From positions 4,092,001 through 4,156,000 of the forward strand of contig OZ245869.1 of assembly GCA_965229355.1 (NCBI GenBank): 64,000 bases of DNA. Reading direction: 5' to 3'. The notes below the pieces were generated by a model. The model did not search any database. It saw nothing but the letters and a program-made list of their open reading frames with translations, and had not been told where the DNA came from. The stretch comes from GCA-2737725 sp965229355. GTDB taxonomy: Bacteria > Pseudomonadota > Alphaproteobacteria > Rhodospirillales > Rhodospirillaceae. A program made the position numbers and the translations under genes. Of the stretch, positions 52,697 through 60,199 are shown in pieces. Position 1 is the stretch's first letter; the number at the start of each line of letters is the position of its first letter.

Positions 52697-53989
52697 ATGT
52701 CGCCGTCATCGACCGCAGCTGCTAAGAAAAGCCAACAAAAACAATCCTCTATGACTGCGTCTCACTTGCCTAATACGCAAGGCCACCCGATTCTGCCCCA
52801 GCTGAATGTCGGCACCCTGCCGCAACCGTGGGACACCATCGGCCGCCACGTGGGCTTGCCGAGCCTGGGTCACGACGACCGCGCGCGTTTGGACAACATC
52901 GCCCACCTGAACCACTTCCTGGCGCAAGTTGTGGTGCCGAACATGCAAAGCCACTACGAGACCCAAGGCAAAGTGGCGTTCGCCAATTCCAACAACCGCG
53001 AGCCCGCCAACCGCGATGAAGCGCGCGCCATTTTGGAAGACACGCTGCAATACCGTGTGTGGAGCCGCCTGCGTCGTGGCTCAATGGAACAACGTCAGCG
53101 CATTGTGGCTGATGCAGTCGAAGCAAAAGCAGATGTGATTGCGCAAGCGTGCGCGGCCCAAGTCAGCGAAGCTGGAAATTTGGAACTCGATCCGAACCTG
53201 AAGCTGCCTACCTACTTGGTTGATACCCACGCGCATTTGATGCCAGGTGGTTACACCGCGCAACGTGGCGAGCAAGATGTGGCGGCGGGTGCGATGTACG
53301 AAATTGGTTTGTATTCCACCGTGCCGGGCCGCTCAGGCCCGAATTCAGACGGTGCAGGCCGTGCGATTTCCAACTGGCTGCATGAAAAATACCCAGACTT
53401 GAAGCCCAAGCGCGTCTTCGACTTAGGCTGCGGTGCTGGTTTGAACACCGTTGCGATGGCCAAAGCATTCCCCGACACCGAAGTGATTGGCATTGATGCC
53501 GCAGCCCCGATGCTGCGTTACGCGGCGGCCCGTGCGCACGCCATGGGCGTGACGAATGTGCGCTTCGTGCAAGCCGACATCGAGCATATCCCAGAGCGTT
53601 TGGGCCAAGCCGATATCGCCTTCACCTGCATCGTACTGCACGAAACCAGCCATGAAGCCGTGAAGAACATCTTCAAAGGTTGCCAAGACCGTTTGGTGCC
53701 GGGCGGTTTGACGCTGCACGTCGAACAACCGCCATACGAAGGCAAGCCCCTGTTCGAGCAAGTGATGCGCGACTGGGATGGCCGTTATAACAACGAAGCC
53801 TTCTGGAGCGGCCTGTACGCCCTGAACCTGGAAGACGAATTGGTTCAAGCCGGTTTCACGAAAGACAAAGTGTTCACCGGCTTTGTGTCGGCTGTGCCGT
53901 GGCGCAGTGATGCGACAGTGAAGGGTAAGGTCGAAGACTACGGCCGCACCGGTAACTGGAAAGTCTACGGCGCAACCAAGAACGCATAA
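52697..53989 (+). CDS. Class I SAM-dependent methyltransferase (430 aa)
   Basis: Residues 1-230 are an unusual N-terminal part (Gln/Ser-rich start, then mostly helical). Residues about 235-380 form a Rossmann-type methyltransferase domain with motif I VFDLGCGAGLNTVAMAKAFP, acidic motif II TEVIGIDAAAPML, ADIEHIPERL and ADIAFTCIVLHE. The substrate is unknown; the long N-terminal part suggests a dedicated partner. It is transcribed with a 99-residue gene 12 nt downstream and is divergent from a LysR regulator. Confidence 0.82.
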   Translation: MSPSSTAAAKKSQQKQSSMTASHLPNTQGHPILPQLNVGTLPQPWDTIGRHVGLPSLGHDDRARLDNIAHLNHFLAQVVVPNMQSHYETQGKVAFANSNNREPANRDEARAILEDTLQYRVWSRLRRGSMEQRQRIVADAVEAKADVIAQACAAQVSEAGNLELDPNLKLPTYLVDTHAHLMPGGYTAQRGEQDVAAGAMYEIGLYSTVPGRSGPNSDGAGRAISNWLHEKYPDLKPKRVFDLGCGAGLNTVAMAKAFPDTEVIGIDAAAPMLRYAAARAHAMGVTNVRFVQADIEHIPERLGQADIAFTCIVLHETSHEAVKNIFKGCQDRLVPGGLTLHVEQPPYEGKPLFEQVMRDWDGRYNNEAFWSGLYALNLEDELVQAGFTKDKVFTGFVSAVPWRSDATVKGKVEDYGRTGNWKVYGATKNA

Positions 53990-54001
53990 GAGAGAACAAC
54001 C

Positions 54002-54301
54002 ATGACCGCCGCCGCAAACACAAACGTAAGCCTGAAAACAGCAGGCCCCGAGCGCCCCGCGTTCTTCCCGGACGCCAGCAGCGACATGCTGCTGGATTTG
54101 GTGTTCGCGCTGTCGAACGAACTGGCCGCCACACGCGCACGCCTGGATGCGATGGAGCGTGTGCTGGCCGAGCGTAACGTGCTGGAAGCTGGTGCAATTG
54201 ATAACTGGGTGCCAAACCCGGAAGCCGCCACGGCGCGCGTTATCGATGCCCAAGCCTATACCCGCCGTGTGTTCAACACGCTCTCGGGTGATATCGGCTA
54301 A
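54002..54301 (+). CDS. Small helical partner of the methyltransferase (99 aa)
   Basis: A 99-residue cytoplasmic protein with a central heptad-like helix (LLDLVFALSNELAATRARLD, continuing to ERNV) likely to form a coiled coil, flanked by short polar segments. No family is recognised. The 12-nt spacing and the shared terminator place it in a two-gene operon with the methyltransferase, suggesting a complex or accessory role. Confidence 0.65.
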   Translation: MTAAANTNVSLKTAGPERPAFFPDASSDMLLDLVFALSNELAATRARLDAMERVLAERNVLEAGAIDNWVPNPEAATARVIDAQAYTRRVFNTLSGDIG

Positions 54302-54329
54302 AACAATAAGATTATTTCCCTCGACGATT

Positions 54330-54362
54330 ATCCCCGCCTTCATCAGGTGGGGATTTTCTTTT
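54330..54362 (+). terminator. Intrinsic terminator of methyltransferase operon
   Basis: ATCCCCGCC pairs with GGTGGGGAT (one G-T pair) around a 7-nt loop, followed by TTTCTTTT. Confidence 0.85.
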
Positions 54363-54368
54363 AGGGGA

Positions 54369-54761
54369 TTATTCGCGGGGCCCAGGCCATTCGGCACGTG
54401 AGTTAAGGTCTGTGACCGTCATGCTCGCGCCTTCGGTGGCACGCACCGGAATTTTGCGCCAATCAAAGCCATCGAGGCAGAAAATATTCACGCCGTAATG
54501 ATCGGGGGCCGCGCGTTTGCGATGGAACGGATAAATTCCACATACGCTGCAAAAGTAATGTTTCGCGCGCTTCGTGTTCCATTCATAAAGACCTAGCTTG
54601 TCCTCGCCACTGAGAATGGTGAGTTGGCTTTCGTGCACCTTGGTCATCAGCGCGTTTTTCTTCACGCACAATGAACAGTCACACGTCGTCAGTTCGGTGA
54701 TCTCTGCATCAATGCAGAACGTGACCGCACCGCAATGACATGAACCGTGATGACGAGGCAT
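54369..54761 (-). CDS. GFA/CENP-V domain zinc protein
   Basis: A 130-residue protein of the GFA (Gfa-like, DUF636/CENP-V) family, with Zn-binding Cys sets: GSCHCGAVTF, CDCSLCVKK and FCSVCGIYPF. The family includes glutathione-dependent formaldehyde-activating enzyme, but most members, including ones of this size, have unknown substrates. It lies 9 nt from the end of the next gene upstream on the same strand, so the two are probably cotranscribed. Confidence 0.9.
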   Translation of the reverse strand: MPRHHGSCHCGAVTFCIDAEITELTTCDCSLCVKKNALMTKVHESQLTILSGEDKLGLYEWNTKRAKHYFCSVCGIYPFHRKRAAPDHYGVNIFCLDGFDWRKIPVRATEGASMTVTDLNSRAEWPGPRE

Positions 54762-54770
54762 ATCTGCTCC

Positions 54771-56000
54771 CTACACGTTCGGCACAAATCGCTTAGCTAA
54801 CGCAGGCACATATGACGGTGTAATGTTGCGCACACGAATGTTCTTCTGCTCGGCAACAGTGATGATATCTTCCATATCCCCGTAGTACGATGTCAGTTCA
54901 TCGGCAAAATTGCGCTGCCAGAAGGCCGGGTGCAAACGGTGCGTGACCGCCATTTTACCCATGTAATCGCCTTCGTTGGCATGGGCCCACGGCTTTGTGG
55001 CCTTCGCAAATTCCTGGCCGTCACAGCCGTAAATGTCCACCTGCTTTGAAATGGTAAAAGCCACAGGAAGCACCAACATCGTGAATATGTTGGCCGTGGC
55101 CGCGCTGTAGAACTTCTCGGTCAGGTCGATATTGAACTGTGGATCGCGGTTGTTGCCCACACCAATAATGCGCGTATGCAATGCCGGCGGCGCCACGGCT
55201 TTGAAATACGGCACAAAGCCCAATTGTGTGATGAACACCAGGTTTGGGTCTGCATTCAAAGCCGCCACCAGATCACTGCGGAACTTGCCCGCATAAACTG
55301 ACGCACCGCCGTGCTGCACCGGGTCACCCGCAAACGCAATTTCGGGCTTGAGGTGTGCCATAGCTTTGGCATCTGTGACGGTGGAATTACAGACCGCGCG
55401 CAAGGTCGGGCCCGGATCAAACTTTTTGTCGATCACCTGTTGCAACGTCGGCCCATTGCCGAACACGCTCATGGGCCGGTCTTTCCAGCGCTTTAAGTGT
55501 TCGAAGAACAGATATACCGAGTTCGAGAGCAACCGGTCGATCTCATCTTTCAACGACAAACCCAGCGCGAACTTAATTAGGCCCAGCGTTTCCTGCTGCA
55601 CCAGTGCCGGATCGGCCCAGCAGATCTCGCAGCCCGTACGTGCGGCCAGTTCGTTTGGCACCGCGTTCAGTTCTGGCGAGCCTGCGTGCCACACCACAAT
55701 GCCGGTTAAATTCGCCGTCACATCCGGCGGCAACGCGTGGATGAATGGCACAAGCTTGACCTTGCCCTGAAAGCGCGGCGCATAGTCGCCAATGGCGGGG
55801 TCATAATCTTTGCCTAAGAACACCTTGGGGATATTCAAGATCTGATCAATGTCGAGGAGCATGTAGTCCTCGCCCGCGTACGGGAAAATCAGGCGATCAA
55901 ACTTGGTGAGAAACGGCAAGAAATGCCAGACACTGCGGAACAGTTGGTCGTGCAGACGTTCGCGCGTGGGAAACGGCGGCCAGAAGAGAATATCGGCCAT
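54771..56000 (-). CDS. Putative DUF115/GT42-like glycan transferase
   Basis: A 409-residue cytoplasmic protein starting MADILFWPPFPTRERLHDQL; the start at 56000 has AAGG upstream, and a longer frame would cross a terminator. The N-terminal ~180 residues are mixed alpha/beta. The segment SVFGNGPTLQQV (about 245-256), then AFAGDPVQHGGASVYAGKF and QVDIYGCDGQEF, recalls the DUF115/Maf and sialyltransferase GT42 families, which share a GNGPSL motif at the donor site. Glycan transfer is therefore an inference. A truncated copy of its first 15 codons lies at 58597-58644. No promoter is obvious between it and the upstream terminator. Confidence 0.55.
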   Translation of the reverse strand: MADILFWPPFPTRERLHDQLFRSVWHFLPFLTKFDRLIFPYAGEDYMLLDIDQILNIPKVFLGKDYDPAIGDYAPRFQGKVKLVPFIHALPPDVTANLTGIVVWHAGSPELNAVPNELAARTGCEICWADPALVQQETLGLIKFALGLSLKDEIDRLLSNSVYLFFEHLKRWKDRPMSVFGNGPTLQQVIDKKFDPGPTLRAVCNSTVTDAKAMAHLKPEIAFAGDPVQHGGASVYAGKFRSDLVAALNADPNLVFITQLGFVPYFKAVAPPALHTRIIGVGNNRDPQFNIDLTEKFYSAATANIFTMLVLPVAFTISKQVDIYGCDGQEFAKATKPWAHANEGDYMGKMAVTHRLHPAFWQRNFADELTSYYGDMEDIITVAEQKNIRVRNITPSYVPALAKRFVPNV

Positions 56001-56046
56001 GGTAGCCTTGCAAGAAAAAAACGAGGCAGGATGATACCTGCCTCGC
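55957..56046. repeat. Direct duplication, intact copy (terminator plus gene start)
   Basis: About 90 bp nearly identical (roughly 80-85%) to 58601-58692, covering the first codons of the 54771-56000 gene, its ribosome binding site, and the upstream terminator stem CGAGGCAGG/CCTGCCTCG. The two copies bracket the CsgG-type cassette. Confidence 0.85.
56010..56045 (-). terminator. Intrinsic terminator of CsgG-type cassette
   Basis: On the minus strand CGAGGCAGG, a six-base loop and CCTGCCTCG are followed by TTTTTTTCTTG. It ends the envelope-lipoprotein cassette. Confidence 0.88.
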
Positions 56047-56082
56047 TTGTCATGCGCCATGCCGATTAGCAAAATTGAAAAA

Positions 56083-56844
56083 TTACTTTTTCGATTTGTT
56101 GATCGTTGAGGGGTCAACCGGATACGAGACTGCCTGCGTCTGCGCATTAGAAAGCTGCCCCGTGCCATTTGAGGGGAATTTGGTGCTGTTCTCTTCTCGC
56201 TTCTTAGAATACGGGCCGTGTGGAATGCCACGCCCATCCCCATAAAGCGCCATGGCATTCGCCTGAACCGCAACATAAGTATAATCGGCGCTTGCGTTCT
56301 CGATCGCAGAACGCACAGCATTGGCGACGACATCAGCTAAAATATTGCCTGAGTTTGAAGAGTTCGAAACAACCGCTTCTTGTTCATCTTGCCAAATCAA
56401 GTTTCCTGATTTGCCATCCTTAAGAGTGTAAAGAAACTTCACTCTGACATTCGAAGCGATCACAATGTACTCAGCTTTCCAATCCAATATCTCAATGTAC
56501 AGAACTGAGTCTGCGCCAAACAATGAAGACAACCGAGAGGTTTGGGCAGTATGCACCAATTGAGCATCAGAAAGACCATCGTTCTCAATCAATGACTTGG
56601 TCAAGTTAACGGGAAATACATAATAACCACGCTCGGCAAGTGGCGCAGGCAAAGTTGCTAGAAACAGGTCAGCTGCACTGACTTCATTAGAATGATTAAT
56701 AACTGGCACAATCAAAATAGACCGTGGATTACTCTCATAGAATGCCGAGTAGTCCTTCGATGGCCCAGCAGCCACGCACGCCGAGAGCGCTAAAGCTGCG
56801 ATAAGAATGGCAATTTTCTGAATGTATGATTGCATATTCTTCAC
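56083..56844 (-). CDS. DUF799 lipoprotein (GNA1162-like)
   Basis: A 253-residue envelope lipoprotein: signal peptide with lipobox LSAC, then SILIVPVINHSNEVSAADLF, GYYVFPVNLTKSLIENDGL, LFGADSVLYIEILDW and WQDEQEAVVSNSSNSG, the pattern of DUF799 (neisserial GNA1162). The fold resembles the N-terminal domain of TolB. The C-terminal 40 residues are polar and Ser/Asn/Lys-rich. It is the last of four minus-strand genes (CsgG-like, PEGA-like, DUF4810, DUF799). This operon order, without the second gene, is conserved in other proteobacteria. The role is unknown but envelope-related. GC is lower than in neighbours. Confidence 0.88.
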   Translation of the reverse strand: MKNMQSYIQKIAILIAALALSACVAAGPSKDYSAFYESNPRSILIVPVINHSNEVSAADLFLATLPAPLAERGYYVFPVNLTKSLIENDGLSDAQLVHTAQTSRLSSLFGADSVLYIEILDWKAEYIVIASNVRVKFLYTLKDGKSGNLIWQDEQEAVVSNSSNSGNILADVVANAVRSAIENASADYTYVAVQANAMALYGDGRGIPHGPYSKKREENSTKFPSNGTGQLSNAQTQAVSYPVDPSTINKSKK

Positions 56845-56846
56845 TC

Positions 56847-57224
56847 TTATTTAGTCGCGGCAGATGAGGTCTGGGTCGTGGGTACGCCGCCCAAACGATC
56901 AATAAGTTTAGTCATTAAATATGTAGACTCCGGCCACTTCTGACGTTCTTTTGCGAAATAGACGACAGCTTCTTTAGAGCGATCAAGCTCAAGAAGCATG
57001 TACCCGTATTCGGCGTACATTCCAGGCGGAACACGATTTTCAGCTTCTGCTTTATTCACAGATTCCGCCAACCGTTCAGCAAATTTGGATTTCTCTTGCG
57101 GATCTTTGTAATAGTCCAACAGATAACCAGAATATCCAGCCCAGCGATAAGTTGAATTTTGATCAGCGCAAGCAGTCAGCATTAGCGCCGCGCAAGCAGC
57201 TAGTATAAATTTATACATCTCCAC
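56847..57224 (-). CDS. DUF4810 lipoprotein
   Basis: A 125-residue lipoprotein: lipobox LTAC, then QNSTYRWAGYSGYLLDYYKD and MYAEYGYMLLELDRSKEAVVYF, the DUF4810 signature with a TPR-like helix pair. The function is unknown; it is always found with CsgG-like and DUF799 proteins. It is separated from the DUF799 gene by 2 nt and from the upstream gene by 13 nt. Confidence 0.88.
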   Translation of the reverse strand: MEMYKFILAACAALMLTACADQNSTYRWAGYSGYLLDYYKDPQEKSKFAERLAESVNKAEAENRVPPGMYAEYGYMLLELDRSKEAVVYFAKERQKWPESTYLMTKLIDRLGGVPTTQTSSAATK

Positions 57225-57237
57225 CCCATTAAATTAA

Positions 57238-57570
57238 TTATGGCTTCCCAAGATCAATAATTTTTCTAATGCCATCGTCTACGAGCACAGTGCGCTGATA
57301 GATAATGTCGCCAGACGGTCCAGTCACAACAACCTGGTGCGATCCATCCTTAACATTAACGGCAGTTTCGCGCTTTCTTGGTGCTACAGTTCCCACACGT
57401 TCACCATCGACCATCAATGCAGCACCAACAGGGCCACCCTTAAAGATAATGGCCGAAGCTTTATCGATTGTCGTTTCGTTGTGCTTGGGCATGCTACCGC
57501 AGCCAGTAAGCGACGCAGCACCCATTAAAATGATGACGAGACCTAAAGCCTTATAGAGTGCTTTATCCAT
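57238..57570 (-). CDS. PEGA-like small lipoprotein
   Basis: A 110-residue lipoprotein: start MDKALYKALGLVIILMGAAS, lipobox LTGC. The mature part has GPVGAALMVDGERVGTVAPR, then VNVKDGSHQVVVTGPSGDII, which fits a PEGA-type beta domain (P-x-G-A-x-V-x-V-D-G and G-x-H-x-V). It probably binds peptidoglycan or another envelope partner (inference). It overlaps no gene and sits 4 nt after the CsgG-like gene stop. This member is not in the usual three-gene operon. Confidence 0.75.
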   Translation of the reverse strand: MDKALYKALGLVIILMGAASLTGCGSMPKHNETTIDKASAIIFKGGPVGAALMVDGERVGTVAPRKRETAVNVKDGSHQVVVTGPSGDIIYQRTVLVDDGIRKIIDLGKP

Positions 57571-57574
57571 TTGC

Positions 57575-58489
57575 TTACTCCGCCACGACAATCAAGGATG
57601 AGGTATCAATACCGGTTAAAGTGCCGCTGATTGGCTGAGTGACTGCCCCTTCATTAGTCTCGGACTCACCAAAAAAAGACACAACTTTAAGGGTTCCAAC
57701 TTCTGCGGCAGGAAGTTGAATATCGAATCCAGTTTGAGAACTTTTAACGGTTTTACCGGGCTTCATGACCTTAAGTGTGTCACCAACCTTCAAGCCTTGA
57801 CGTTGACCACCTGCGATAAATATCTGGCCACCTTCAGCAGCCAGAATGTCGGTTTTCCACGGCCGGTTCGAAAGAGTATTTACCAACTCTTCAAGCATAT
57901 CTTCGACTGCAACAGACAAAGCTTTATCGGTAAGTGTGGCATCAAACTTCGAGGTGCTGCCCATACCAAGAATGGTTTTCGTTTCTGTCGTAGCTTCACC
58001 TTGGCCCGTTACTGAATGGAATGCCAATCCAGTGCGCACGTCGACCAAACGGATTGCAACTTTTGCATAGGCGCGTTGCGTACGTTCCTTATTAAAAAGG
58101 CCGCGCTTGCCATCTTCCGTCCGCCCAAACTCAACGACCGAACCAACGATCAAGGCATCGACACCTACTGTTTGACCGCCAACCCGCGCTTGTTCCTTTT
58201 CAATCGCATCAATGTCAGGACGTTCGAAGAGCATGAACCTTCCGGTTTGCACCAGATAAGCAGTTAAGATATCGGCCGCTTGCTTCGCGAGCGGGTCCAC
58301 GCCTCCCTCACGCAAAAGACTTTGCCCATAACGCGTTTCATTCGAGAAACGACCCACAGCGATTTTGTGTTTAAGCGATTTCGTTGCTTGCGTTTGAGGC
58401 GCCTGCTCTTGGGCAGCAGAAGTATGTGTAAACGAAATAAAATGTGCCGCCGCAAGCATTGCGGCAGCCAATAACTTGATACTGTTCAT
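57575..58489 (-). CDS. CsgG-family outer-membrane/envelope protein
   Basis: A 304-residue precursor with a signal peptide (cleavage near TSAAQE, no lipobox Cys). Domain features of CsgG/HfaB: KIAVGRFSNETRYGQSLL, AADILTAYLVQTGRFMLFER, ALIVGSVVEFGRTEDG, and AKVAIRLVDVRTGLAFHSVT followed by GQG. The C-terminal ~90 residues form an extra beta domain (GGQRQGLKVGDTLKVMKPG). It lacks the acylated Cys of curli CsgG, so pore formation is uncertain. It is the first gene of the four-gene cassette. Codons are more AT-rich than in flanking genes. Confidence 0.87.
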   Translation of the reverse strand: MNSIKLLAAAMLAAAHFISFTHTSAAQEQAPQTQATKSLKHKIAVGRFSNETRYGQSLLREGGVDPLAKQAADILTAYLVQTGRFMLFERPDIDAIEKEQARVGGQTVGVDALIVGSVVEFGRTEDGKRGLFNKERTQRAYAKVAIRLVDVRTGLAFHSVTGQGEATTETKTILGMGSTSKFDATLTDKALSVAVEDMLEELVNTLSNRPWKTDILAAEGGQIFIAGGQRQGLKVGDTLKVMKPGKTVKSSQTGFDIQLPAAEVGTLKVVSFFGESETNEGAVTQPISGTLTGIDTSSLIVVAE

Positions 58490-58596
58490 CGTAGCCCCCT
58501 GTACGTTTGCTAACTCGTCATAAGCCGCATTCGCACATCATTCAATTTAGACGCGAGTTTATGATTGCAAACTGTCAAAAAACAAGGGGCTTTTTA

Positions 58597-58644
58597 TCAA
58601 CGTTCACGTGTGGAAAACAGCGGCCAGAAGAGAATATCGGCCAT
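58597..58644 (-). pseudogene. Truncated duplicate start of the DUF115-like gene
   Basis: Reads MADILFWPLFSTRER then TGA. It matches the first 15 codons of the gene at 54771-56000 with two changes (P9L and P11S). It is preceded by a duplicate of the same terminator hairpin. It is a remnant left by duplication or insertion, not a functional gene. Confidence 0.8.
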
Positions 58645-58692
58645 GATGGCCTTACAAGAAAACAAAACGAGGCAGGCATCATCCTGCCTCGC
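58601..58692. repeat. Direct duplication, truncated copy
   Basis: The second copy of the ~90-bp segment found at 55957-56046. It contains the truncated gene start and a terminator stem; downstream on the minus strand lies the CsgG-type cassette. Confidence 0.85.
58661..58691 (-). terminator. Intrinsic terminator of trypsin-like protease gene
   Basis: On the minus strand CGAGGCAGG, loop ATGATG, CCTGCCTCG, then TTTTGTTTTCTTG. It is the partner of the terminator at 56010-56045. Confidence 0.85.
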
Positions 58693-58727
58693 CTTTATTT
58701 GGCTATGGCCGTGTTTCACTACACTAA

Positions 58728-60068
58728 TTAGCGAAACTGCAGCCCGAGCTTGGCCATGGCTTCAGTAATCGGAATAAAGAAGTTCAAGCCCGTACCACCG
58801 CCGGTGCGCGGATCAAGCTTGCCCCAGGATGTCAGGCCAATGATGTTTCCTTTATCATCCAGCAGCGGCCCGCCGCTATTGCCCGGCATCACATTCACAT
58901 CGCTTTGGATCCAGCGCAGCCCTTCATCTGTCCGATAAGAACTAACAATTCCGGCTGAGACCGTGCCCTCATTTCCTTCATCTAACGGTGAGCCCACGGC
59001 AAATACTTGCGAGCCAATCGACGGCTCATCGCTACGGATGGGCAAGCCAACAAAGCCACCCGGTTCACTTTGAATCAACGCCACATCACGCTTTTCATCT
59101 GACGTGATCACTTCGCCTAAAATCTCACGCCCTGTGATCAGGCGTAGTTTCAGGAATTTTGCACCTTTGACAACGTGCGCATTAGTGATGAGGTGGCGGT
59201 CAGACACAAAGAACCCGCTACCCGTTCCTTGCCCAGCAAATATCGTCACAACATTCCCGCGCACTTCAACCGCTTGCTCTTGGAACGAACGCTTAGCCAA
59301 TGGTAACCGTGAAATCAGTGTCGTCGGGATCGGGCCTGTTGCAGTGACATCGGGTGCAGATGTTGTAGCCCCCGCATTACCACCTGAAGCATTACCCCCT
59401 AAAGCAAGTTGAGACAACGCGGCATCTGCCAACAGATTTCGGGCGGCGCTGACAAAAGACTCAACGAACACTTGCTCTATTTGGTCTTTTTTAATGCTGT
59501 CAACTTTGGCTTTACCAGTCGTTGTTTTTTGCAACACGACTTGGCGTGATAACGTATCGTACACTTGCCACTCGACCGTCACCTCGCCTTTGCCACTGCC
59601 TTCCTTTGTGAAGACCGTTGCAGGGCCACAGAATTCTGCACTGAGGGATTTGATTAAGCCGCCAATCAACAGTTCGGCACGGCCAGCATCTCTGTCTTTA
59701 AACAACGCCGTGGGATTTCCAACAACGGTATAATTGAGTGCGCTTAATTCGCTGCGTAAACGGTCATTATACGTCGCATCATCGACGTTAAATGTGCCGC
59801 TGCGAATTTTAATCGCATCTCCAGCGATACAAAGCGGGCCAACGCCATATGAGCCGACAGATGTGCCCGCAGGAATGCGAGCAACGATTTTATCAACTTC
59901 AATCGCTCGCGCTTTCGTGCCGGGTGGAATTGCGATCGGTTGTGGCCCGATATCCTGGGGCGCTTCTTGCCGCTTATTCTTTTTGGACTGCGCGAAAGAG
60001 TCCGTTGGCGCAGTCATACTTAATGCCGCTGCCAGAGCAACCAACGCTGCAATTTTTGAAACCACCAC
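58728..60068 (-). CDS. Exported trypsin-like serine protease with TolB-N-like domain
   Basis: A 446-residue periplasmic protein. The GTG start at 60068 follows GGGGAG and gives a signal peptide ending DSFAQ. Residues about 50-215 form a domain with ELLIGGLIKSLSAEFCGPAT and EWQVYDTLSRQVVLQKTTTG, similar in style to the TolB-N/CsgG/LPP20 envelope superfamily. The trypsin-like domain (about 265-446) has His298 (TNAHVV), Asp328 (DVALIQ) and Ser398 (GNSGGP), all intact, as in DegP/HtrA relatives, but there is no PDZ domain. It probably cleaves envelope proteins. It lies just before the cassette remnant. Confidence 0.85.
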   Translation of the reverse strand: MVVSKIAALVALAAALSMTAPTDSFAQSKKNKRQEAPQDIGPQPIAIPPGTKARAIEVDKIVARIPAGTSVGSYGVGPLCIAGDAIKIRSGTFNVDDATYNDRLRSELSALNYTVVGNPTALFKDRDAGRAELLIGGLIKSLSAEFCGPATVFTKEGSGKGEVTVEWQVYDTLSRQVVLQKTTTGKAKVDSIKKDQIEQVFVESFVSAARNLLADAALSQLALGGNASGGNAGATTSAPDVTATGPIPTTLISRLPLAKRSFQEQAVEVRGNVVTIFAGQGTGSGFFVSDRHLITNAHVVKGAKFLKLRLITGREILGEVITSDEKRDVALIQSEPGGFVGLPIRSDEPSIGSQVFAVGSPLDEGNEGTVSAGIVSSYRTDEGLRWIQSDVNVMPGNSGGPLLDDKGNIIGLTSWGKLDPRTGGGTGLNFFIPITEAMAKLGLQFR

Positions 60069-60140
60069 ACACTCCCCACAACGTCATGAATTATTCTAAA
60101 ACTTATACTGCGTCCTTTTAGTGCGCCACAACCACAAGTT

Positions 60141-60171
60141 AAAAGCCCCGGACGTGCGGTCCGGGGCTTTT
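60141..60171. terminator. Intrinsic terminator of pirin gene
   Basis: AAAAGCCCCGGAC and GTCCGGGGCTTTT-type arms form a long stem with A and T runs on either side. It serves the minus-strand pirin gene ending at 60200 and can act in both directions. Confidence 0.85.
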
Positions 60172-60199
60172 AACGACAATTTTATTCCAATCACACGCC

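Noticed and set aside
53423..54397. 324-codon antisense frame across the methyltransferase operon
   Set aside because: It is a shadow of the sense genes with His/Gly-rich random composition and crosses an intrinsic terminator.
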